Shown here piece after piece: positions 1 through 4,392 of a stretch of DNA of 6,156 bases. The DNA is from Silvimonas sp. (GTDB lineage: Bacteria; Pseudomonadota; Gammaproteobacteria; Burkholderiales; Chitinibacteraceae), in the NCBI GenBank assembly GCA_030151005.1, contig JASLES010000132.1, positions 1-6,156 on the forward strand. The letters run 5' to 3'. Made by a program: the position numbers and the translations under genes. Under the pieces are notes generated by a model, which saw only the letters and a program-made list of their open reading frames with translations, had not been told where the DNA came from and ran no database searches. Position 1 is the first letter of the stretch. Each line of letters begins with the position of its first letter.

Positions 1-861
1 GCCGGGCATCGGTTTCCCGCCAGCAAATATGCAATGCTGCACGCTGCCGTGCAGCCTTTTGCTGCGCACCTGATAGAAGACGCCCCCGCCGCCACCGATT
101 ACGAACTTTTGCTGGCGCATACCCCTGATTACCTGGACAAACTCATCCACGGCACGTTGTCTGTGGCGGAACAGCGTGTCATTGGCCTGCCCTGGTCAGC
201 CGCGCTGCTGGAGCGCTCGCGCCGGTCTACGGGCGCCACCCTGGCGGCGTGCCGGACAGCGTTGTTGCAAGGTTGCGGCGTGAATCTGGCGGGCGGCACG
301 CACCATGCCTGCGCCGATCATGGCAGCGGGTTTTGCGTGTTCAACGATAGCGCGGTGGCCTTGCGGGTACTAAAGGCTGAGGGGGTCATCCGCCGTGCGA
401 TGGTCATTGATCTGGATGTACATCAGGGCAATGGCACTGCCTTGATGCTGGCGGATGAACCCGCCCTGTTCACGCTCTCCATGCACGGCGCCAATAATTT
501 TCCGTTCAGCAAAGTGGCCAGTGATCTGGATATAGAACTGGCTGATGGCACAACCGACGCAAGCTATCTACACACGCTGGCAGCCACCTTGCCCGGCTTG
601 TTACAGGCACAACGCCCGGATCTGGTTATTTACCTGGCCGGCGCGGACGCCTGGGAAGGTGACCGCCTTGGTCGCCTGGCGCTCACGCCCGCCGGATTGA
701 AGGCACGGGATGAATATGTGTTGTCGCGCTGCCAGCAGGCTGATATTCCGGTGGCGGTGACCATGGGTGGCGGGTACGGGCGGGATATTACCGGGACGGT
801 GGCCATTCATGCGGCCACGGTCAAAACCGCCGTTAAGCTGTTTGACCGGATGGCGACTTAG
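1..861 (+). CDS. Histone deacetylase family protein (class IV, HDAC11-like), 5' end missing
   Basis: Zinc-dependent amidohydrolase that removes acetyl or similar acyl groups from lysine side chains or small amines; the bacterial substrate cannot be told from sequence. The frame is open from base 1 and ends at TAG 859-861 (286 residues visible). The first visible residues, AGHRFPASKYAML, match the conserved N-terminal HRFP...KY motif of the family, so the ATG at 34 is internal and the real start lies upstream. Visible catalytic features, counted from base 1: the His-His dyad in GGTHHA (H101, H102), zinc ligands D139 and H141 in DLDVHQGNGT, the third zinc Asp D216 in AGADAWEGD, and the catalytic Tyr Y259 in GGGYGRD. 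All key residues are intact, so the enzyme is probably active. It is soluble and presumably cytoplasmic. The stop codon overlaps that of the convergent gene. The family call is secure; the class IV assignment is inference from the motif pattern. Confidence 0.93.
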   Translation, partial: AGHRFPASKYAMLHAAVQPFAAHLIEDAPAATDYELLLAHTPDYLDKLIHGTLSVAEQRVIGLPWSAALLERSRRSTGATLAACRTALLQGCGVNLAGGTHHACADHGSGFCVFNDSAVALRVLKAEGVIRRAMVIDLDVHQGNGTALMLADEPALFTLSMHGANNFPFSKVASDLDIELADGTTDASYLHTLAATLPGLLQAQRPDLVIYLAGADAWEGDRLGRLALTPAGLKARDEYVLSRCQQADIPVAVTMGGGYGRDITGTVAIHAATVKTAVKLFDRMAT

Positions 862-1163
862 CCAAAAAAGCGCACATACAATCGTTGCGACCAGCTCAGG
901 TGCTCCCACCAGCGCTCGCCTTCTTCCAGCACCAGATTGCCTTTGTCCGACAAGGCCCACGCCTTGACGCCATTAGCCCACTCGCTGGCTTCAACCCAGC
1001 CGTAGTGATTGAAAAAGCTCAGCCACATCGCAGCTTCCTGGCCGCAACCGTCTTGCCAGGTCGTCAGGGAAGACGGGCCTGCTTCAAGAATCGGGAAACC
1101 TTCTCTCATGCGGCGCATTACCCCCAAGGCGCGCCGGGGACGGGGGATGGCGAGGGAACTCAT
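858..1163 (-). CDS. Small tryptophan-rich hypothetical protein (101 aa)
   Basis: I do not recognise this protein. It has 101 residues, no signal peptide and no membrane segment, and is probably cytoplasmic. The N-terminus is basic and Pro/Arg-rich (RPRRALGVMRRMREG). It carries 8 Trp, an unusually high share, clustered in the second half (GWVEASEWANGVKAWALSD, then ERWWEHLSWSQ). The stretch around residues 68-87, a strand, the turn SDKGN and a helix, resembles the wing and last helix of winged-helix regulators (x-L-T/S-x-K-G-x-x-x-L-E); this is a weak inference. Support for a real gene: stop-to-stop overlap with the upstream deacetylase gene without long antisense overlap, a plausible promoter with a short leader, and a protein-like composition. 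The start at 1163 has only a weak Shine-Dalgarno (GAG about 10 nt upstream); Met16 and Met19 are poorer alternatives. It is separated from tyrS by a terminator, so it is transcribed alone. Confidence 0.65.
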   Translation of the reverse strand: MSSLAIPRPRRALGVMRRMREGFPILEAGPSSLTTWQDGCGQEAAMWLSFFNHYGWVEASEWANGVKAWALSDKGNLVLEEGERWWEHLSWSQRLYVRFFG

Positions 1164-1183
1164 GGCTTGCTTACTCTATGTTC

Positions 1184-1230
1184 GTTACATAACTACAATA
1201 ATACTCTTCGTATAAACGTAGTTAAGTAAC
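1184..1230. promoter_or_regulatory. Paired operator-like palindromes around the promoter
   Basis: GTTACATAACTAC (1184-1196) and GTAGTTAAGTAAC (1218-1230) form an inverted repeat with 12 of 13 positions matching, separated by 21 nt. Each arm also holds its own short palindrome of the form GTTA-N2-TAAC (1184-1193 and 1221-1230). The centres are 37 bp apart, about 3.5 helical turns. The right copy overlaps the predicted -35 and the left copy covers the predicted transcription start, the layout expected of a repressor-controlled promoter. The binding protein is unknown. Confidence 0.45.
1198..1225 (-). promoter_or_regulatory. Sigma-70-like promoter for the 101-aa gene
   Basis: Read on the minus strand: -35 TTAACT (1225-1220, 4/6 to consensus), 16-nt spacer, -10 TATTAT (1203-1198, 5/6). 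Transcription would start near 1191, giving a leader of about 28 nt. The surrounding 1170-1260 is markedly AT-rich compared with the rest of the window. Prediction from sequence only. Confidence 0.5.
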
Positions 1231-1283
1231 AAAATACACAACTGTCATATATCAAAAACCAGATGACCGCCTTTGTCAGACGT

Positions 1284-1313
1284 AAAAAAAGCGGAGGAAA
1301 TCCTCCGCTTTTT
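1284..1313 (-). terminator. Rho-independent terminator of tyrS (works in both directions)
   Basis: The inverted repeat gcggagga (1291-1298) / tcctccgc (1301-1308) folds as a 7-bp GC-rich stem with an AAAT-type tetraloop, extended by A7 on the left and T5 on the right. On the minus strand the stem is followed by seven U, about 35 nt past the tyrS stop. The symmetry means it could also stop plus-strand transcripts leaving the deacetylase region. Confidence 0.9.
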
Positions 1314-1343
1314 CTTCTGTCAGACCAACGGGTTAGCGCATGA

Positions 1344-2582
1344 TCATTGAATGGTCACGCGGGCAAACTTGCGCTTGCCCACCTGCAACACCACGGTTTC
1401 ACCGCGGGCCAGCAACAGATTTTTGTCCGCCACCTTTTCGCCATTAAGTTTGACCGCGCCGGCCTGGATATCCCGAAAAGCCTGGGAGGTCGACGGGCAC
1501 AGTTGCGCCTCTTTCAGCACAGTACCAATCGCCATGCCCTCACCTTCTGCGGCAAACGTGAATTCTGGCATCTCGTCCGGAATGGCGCCCTTCTGGAAGC
1601 GGGTCTCAAAGTCTGCCAGCGCAGCTTCTGCGGCCGCCTGCGAATGAAAGCGCGCCACCAGTTCTTGCGCCAGCAGCACCTTGATGTCGCGCGGGTTACG
1701 ACCACCGGCGATATCGGCCTTGAAGGTGTCAATTTCGCTCATCGGGCGGAACGACAGCAGCTCAAAATAGCGCCACATCAGCGTGTCAGACACGCTCATT
1801 ACCTTGCCGAAGATTTCGTTAGCCGGCTCATCGATCCCGATGTAGTTACCCAACGACTTGGACATTTTGTTGACGCCGTCCAGCCCTTCCAGCAGCGGCA
1901 TCATCAACACCACTTGGGGTGCCTTGCCATGTTGCTGCTGCAGCATGCGGCCCATCAACAGGTTGAATTTCTGGTCGGTACCGCCCAGTTCCATGTCCGC
2001 CTCCATGGCAACCGAGTCATAGCCTTGCAGCAGCGGGTACATGAATTCATGCACAGCGATCGGCTGGTTATTGGCAAAGCGCTTGGAGAAATCATCCCGC
2101 TCCAGCATGCGCGCCACGGTGATCGACGCCGCCAGCTTGAGCATACCGGCCGCGCCCAGCTCGTTATGCCAGGTAGAGTTGAACATGACCTGGGTCTTTT
2201 CGCGGTCCAGAATCTTGAATACCTGGCGCTCATAGGTCTCGGCATTACGCTTGACGTCTTCTTCCGTCAGCGGCGGGCGCGTGGTGTTCTTGCCGGTGGG
2301 GTCGCCAATACGGCCGGTAAAATCGCCAATCAGAAACTGCGCTGTGTGGCCCAGATCTTGCAGCTGACGCATCTTGTTGATCAGCACGGTATGGCCCAGA
2401 TGCAGATCGGGCGCCGTGGGATCAAAACCCGCCTTGATCTTGAGCGGCACGCCGGTGGTACGGCTTTTTTCCAGCTTCTTGATCAGTTCATCTTCCGGCA
2501 GGATTTCATCCGCACCGCGCTTGATGATCTGCAGGGCAGCCAGCGTATCCGGATGCAAAGGCGCTTTTTCTTGTTCAGTCAT
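1344..2582 (-). CDS. tyrS: Tyrosine--tRNA ligase (TyrZ-type)
   Basis: Charges tRNA-Tyr with tyrosine using ATP; cytoplasmic and essential for translation. It has 412 residues, the usual size for the family. Visible landmarks: the class I HIGH-type signature HLGH at 61-64 in the context FDPTAPDLHLGHT; the tyrosine and tRNA contact region around HEFMYPLLQGYDS (178-190) and GGTDQKFNLLMGR (200-212); the KMSKS loop at 239-243; and a C-terminal S4 RNA-binding domain from about 345 to the end (TVLKEAQL...AGAVKLNGEKV...). The exact KMSKS sequence and the HLGH form place it in the TyrZ-like subgroup rather than the E. coli TyrS type, which has KFGKT. The start at 2582 has no strong Shine-Dalgarno, and a stable hairpin lies just upstream. 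It is divergent from anmK and transcribed alone, with its own promoter and terminator. Confidence 0.97.
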   Translation of the reverse strand: MTEQEKAPLHPDTLAALQIIKRGADEILPEDELIKKLEKSRTTGVPLKIKAGFDPTAPDLHLGHTVLINKMRQLQDLGHTAQFLIGDFTGRIGDPTGKNTTRPPLTEEDVKRNAETYERQVFKILDREKTQVMFNSTWHNELGAAGMLKLAASITVARMLERDDFSKRFANNQPIAVHEFMYPLLQGYDSVAMEADMELGGTDQKFNLLMGRMLQQQHGKAPQVVLMMPLLEGLDGVNKMSKSLGNYIGIDEPANEIFGKVMSVSDTLMWRYFELLSFRPMSEIDTFKADIAGGRNPRDIKVLLAQELVARFHSQAAAEAALADFETRFQKGAIPDEMPEFTFAAEGEGMAIGTVLKEAQLCPSTSQAFRDIQAGAVKLNGEKVADKNLLLARGETVVLQVGKRKFARVTIQ

Positions 2583-2600
2583 GATGATTCGATCTGATGT

Positions 2601-2624
2601 CCGGCTGCGATAAACGCAGCCCGG
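2601..2624 (-). promoter_or_regulatory. Hairpin in the tyrS leader close to the start codon
   Basis: ggctgcg (2603-2609) and cgcagcc (2615-2621) pair perfectly over 7 bp with a 5-nt loop, and a bulged base allows two further GC pairs. In the tyrS mRNA this ends about 20 nt before the ATG, where the ribosome must load, and no U-run follows, so it is not a terminator. It could modulate translation; the function is inferred. Confidence 0.4.
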
Positions 2625-2642
2625 TTGATTGGCACAGACGGG

Positions 2643-2694
2643 CGGCTTTGCTACGCTTTGGCTGCAGCGCCCGGCAAGGAATTCGGCAAAGCCG
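2643..2694 (-). repeat. Inverted repeat at the 5' end of the tyrS leader
   Basis: cggctttgc (2643-2651) and gcaaagccg (2686-2694) are perfect 9-bp inverted arms 34 nt apart, enclosing the palindrome gctgcagc (2661-2668). The outer arm coincides with the predicted tyrS transcription start, so the leader could fold back on its 5' end. Confidence 0.35.
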
Positions 2695-2696
2695 TG

Positions 2697-2726
2697 ATTC
2701 TATCGCAAAACGGGCCTTGCTCTAAA
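2697..2726 (-). promoter_or_regulatory. Probable tyrS promoter
   Basis: On the minus strand: -35 TTTAGA (2726-2721, 4/6), 18-nt spacer, -10 TAGAAT (2702-2697, 5/6). Transcription would begin near 2690, giving a tyrS leader of about 108 nt. Position and orientation fit tyrS and no better candidate lies closer. Confidence 0.5.
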
Positions 2727-2783
2727 GCGTGTGGCGGATTGAGCGGGTTTGCAGGCGGGGATAAGTCTCCGCGATCCAATGAC

Positions 2784-2813
2784 GTTGATGTTGATGGTGG
2801 GGTTGAAGTTGTT
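2784..2813. repeat. Degenerate hexamer tract (GTTGAT-like, five units)
   Basis: Five consecutive six-base units read GTTGAT, GTTGAT, GGTGGG, GTTGAA, GTTGTT. This is simple-sequence material inside the intergenic mosaic. Such tracts can vary in length by slippage, but five imperfect units is short. Confidence 0.5.
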
Positions 2814-2918
2814 TTTGACTTTCCCTCCCCATTAAAGCCCAGCGCCGAAGAAGGAAGGGAGACCTTAGGCTCCCGACCGACTGAGGGAAGCCCGGAGGGC
2901 CGCCAGGTTGGGGTCGCG

Positions 2919-2972
2919 TTTCTTTGGTTACTTTCTTTGGGGCCGCCGAGGTGGCGAGACAAAGAAAGCAAC
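2919..2972. repeat. Long interrupted hairpin with tandem TTTCTTTGG
   Basis: gttactttctttg (2927-2939) pairs with caaagaaagcaac (2960-2972) at 12 of 13 positions; the single mismatch becomes a G-U pair in minus-strand RNA. Inside, gccgcc (2942-2947) faces ggtggc (2950-2955). The motif TTTCTTTGG occurs twice with a 13-nt period (2919-2927, 2932-2940). No U-run follows on either strand, so it is not a standard terminator. Confidence 0.65.
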
Positions 2973-3099
2973 GTGGGCCCGGCACCCCGGGTATCAAAAC
3001 GCCTTTTACCCGCGCCGAAGGCGCTAACACGCTTTCAATGTTTTCCAGCGCCGCACAGCAAAAGCCAGCCATCTCAACATCCACGAATCCAGAGCCCCT

Positions 3100-4203
3100 A
3101 TGACCCAGCCCCCCAAGTACTACATCGGCCTGATGACCGGCACCAGCCTTGACGGTGTTGACGCGGCGCTGGTGGATTTCTCCGGCGACAAACCCCATCT
3201 GGCGGCCGCGTTCTCGCTCCCGTTGCCTGGCCCGTTGCGCGCACAACTGATGCAACTGCAAAGCCCTTCGCCGGACGAATTGCATCTTTCTCATCTGGCG
3301 GGCAATGCGCTGGCAGACCTGTATGCCGAAGCGGTCGCACGCCTGCTGGTTGATGCCAGATTAAGCGCCGGGCAGATTTGTGCCATCGGCAATCATGGCC
3401 AGACCGTACGGCATCGACCCGAACTGGGTTACACCGTGCAACTGGGCAACAACGCCCGCCTTGCCGAGCTGACCGGGATCAACGTGATTGGCGATTTCCG
3501 TAGCCGGGATGTCGCCGCTGGTGGCCAGGGCGCGCCACTGGTGCCGGCGTTTCATCAAGCCATTTTTGGTCACACCGGCGAGCCATGTGTCGTGGCCAAT
3601 ATCGGCGGGATTGCCAACATCACCGTGCTGGCGGCAGATGGCACGGTCACCGGTTTTGATACCGGCCCAGGCAACGTACTGATGGATTTGTGGACGCTGC
3701 AACATAAAGGAGAACACTTTGATGCAGGCGGCGCCTGGGCGGCGCAAGGCAATCTGCAGGCGGATCTGTTGCAGGCCATGCTCTCCGAGCCCTACTTTGC
3801 CTTGCTGCCCCCCAAATCAACTGGCCGGGATCTATTTCATGGCGAATGGCTGCAAAAACATCTGGGCGGTTTTCGGCACGAACCGGCGGATGTCCAGGCC
3901 ACGCTCAATGCATTGACAGCACGGACGCTGGCCGATGCTATTCGCTTGCATGCCCCGCAGGCCAAAGCCGTTTATCTGTGCGGTGGCGGCGCGCATAACG
4001 CCCATCTGCAAGCGCAGCTACAGCAATGGCTCCCGACCCAGCAAGTCAAAACCACCGCCGCGTTGGGGGTTGATCCGGATTGGGTTGAAGCCTATGCCTT
4101 TGCCTGGCTGGCCTGGCGTTGTGATCGCCGCCTGCCAGCCAATCTGCCAGGCGTCACTGGGGCGCACGGAGAGCGCATCCTTGGGGCTATCTGGCCGGCT
4201 TGA
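3100..4203 (+). CDS. anmK: Anhydro-N-acetylmuramic acid kinase
   Basis: Converts 1,6-anhydro-MurNAc, recovered from cell-wall turnover, to MurNAc-6-phosphate with ATP, opening the anhydro ring and phosphorylating in one step; cytoplasmic, in peptidoglycan recycling. It has 367 residues, normal for the family. Landmarks of the sugar-kinase/Hsp70-like fold: the phosphate-binding loop GLMTGTSLDGVD (10-21), GNHGQTVRH (97-105), GDFRSRDVAAGGQGAPLVP (131-149), NIGGIAN (167-173), GFDTGPGN (185-192) with the catalytic base Asp187 (Asp182 in the Pseudomonas enzyme), PKSTGRDLF (238-246), CGGGAHN (294-300) and GVDPDWVEAYAFAW (323-336). The ATG at 3100 precedes the conserved IGLMTGTS segment by the expected few residues; the Shine-Dalgarno is weak (agag). 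No convincing promoter was found in the repeat-rich sequence upstream. A strong terminator follows, so it appears monocistronic. Confidence 0.97.
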   Translation: MTQPPKYYIGLMTGTSLDGVDAALVDFSGDKPHLAAAFSLPLPGPLRAQLMQLQSPSPDELHLSHLAGNALADLYAEAVARLLVDARLSAGQICAIGNHGQTVRHRPELGYTVQLGNNARLAELTGINVIGDFRSRDVAAGGQGAPLVPAFHQAIFGHTGEPCVVANIGGIANITVLAADGTVTGFDTGPGNVLMDLWTLQHKGEHFDAGGAWAAQGNLQADLLQAMLSEPYFALLPPKSTGRDLFHGEWLQKHLGGFRHEPADVQATLNALTARTLADAIRLHAPQAKAVYLCGGGAHNAHLQAQLQQWLPTQQVKTTAALGVDPDWVEAYAFAWLAWRCDRRLPANLPGVTGAHGERILGAIWPA

Positions 4204-4228
4204 GCTGCGCCATGACGGCGCGAGAGTC

Positions 4229-4261
4229 AAAACGGCAGGCGCCATTAGCCTGCCGTTTTTT
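4229..4261 (+). terminator. Rho-independent terminator of anmK
   Basis: acggcaggc (4232-4240) pairs with gcctgccgt (4248-4256) around a 7-nt loop, extended by A/T pairs, and ends in six T (4256-4261). It lies 25 nt past the anmK stop. Confidence 0.93.
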
Positions 4262-4300
4262 ATGGATGTTGCAGCAGTCACGACATCCCCGCGCGTGATG

Positions 4301-4327
4301 CCAATTGGGTTTTTGCCACGCCGATAT
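4301..4327 (+). promoter_or_regulatory. Candidate sigma-28 (FliA) promoter of the chemoreceptor gene
   Basis: GCCGATAT at 4320-4327 matches 7 of 8 bases of the FliA -10 element GCCGATAA. The expected -35 position (4301-4308, CCAATTGG) matches TAAAGTTT poorly, about 3 of 8. The location, about 65 nt ahead of a chemotaxis receptor and after a terminator, is right for a flagellar-class late promoter. Confidence 0.45.
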
Positions 4328-4341
4328 ATAGTGAACAGAAC

Positions 4342-4360
4342 CACACAAGAAAAGTGTGTG
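4342..4360 (+). other. Small hairpin in the chemoreceptor leader
   Basis: cacaca (4342-4347) and tgtgtg (4355-4360) form a 6-bp stem with a 7-nt purine loop, 17 nt upstream of the Shine-Dalgarno. It may be incidental. Confidence 0.25.
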
Positions 4361-4377
4361 CCTGCAACGGGTACACC

Positions 4378-4384
4378 AAGGAGG
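4378..4384 (+). promoter_or_regulatory. Strong ribosome binding site fixing the chemoreceptor start
   Basis: AAGGAGG is a full Shine-Dalgarno match, 8 nt before the ATG at 4393. It is much stronger than those of the neighbouring genes and settles the start codon. Confidence 0.9.
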
Positions 4385-4392
4385 CTCTGCCC

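Larger units (their letters stand above)
2740..3030. repeat. Hairpin-rich intergenic mosaic, probably a dispersed repeat
   Basis: This is most of the 517-bp gap between tyrS and anmK. It holds a chain of stem-loops: 2755-2772 (7 bp, TAAG loop), 2857-2874 (gggag/ctccc), 2927-2972 (long interrupted hairpin), 2978-2991 (cccgg/ccggg) and 3012-3024 (gcgcc-gaa-ggcgc). It also contains a degenerate hexamer tract and a tandem TTTCTTTGG pair. Both strands have open frames here, but their translations (low-complexity KSKTTSTPPSTSTS, and FLWLLS with KESN) are typical of mis-called ORFs in such elements. The TTTCTTTGGTTACTTTCTTTGG...CAAAGAAAG core resembles intergenic sequences I recall from many beta- and gammaproteobacteria; the copy number here cannot be judged from one window. 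The boundaries are approximate. Confidence 0.55.

Noticed and set aside
34..36. ATG as the start of the deacetylase gene
   Set aside because: The reading frame is open upstream and encodes the conserved HRFPASKY motif before this Met, so it is internal.
885..1229. Plus-strand frames of 66-114 codons opposite the small gene
   Set aside because: They have no ribosome site and no recognisable features; the minus-strand frame fits the promoter and stop arrangement better.
1347..2597. A 416-codon open frame on the plus strand opposite tyrS
   Set aside because: It is a shadow of tyrS caused by codon bias: rich in His, Gln and Arg, with no recognisable domain, fully antisense to a certain gene.
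2583..2690. T-box riboswitch in the tyrS leader
   Set aside because: No T-box consensus and no antiterminator/terminator pair is visible; T-boxes are also not expected in proteobacteria.
2927..2972. Long hairpin as a terminator
   Set aside because: No T-tract follows on either strand and no gene ends nearby that needs it.
2740..3030. CRISPR array
   Set aside because: The repeats are short, degenerate and irregularly spaced, with no uniform spacers.
2625..3294. Open frames on both strands across the tyrS-anmK gap (106-190 codons)
   Set aside because: Their translations are low-complexity and follow the hairpins and hexamer repeats; the longest runs into anmK. They look like products of the repeat, not genes.
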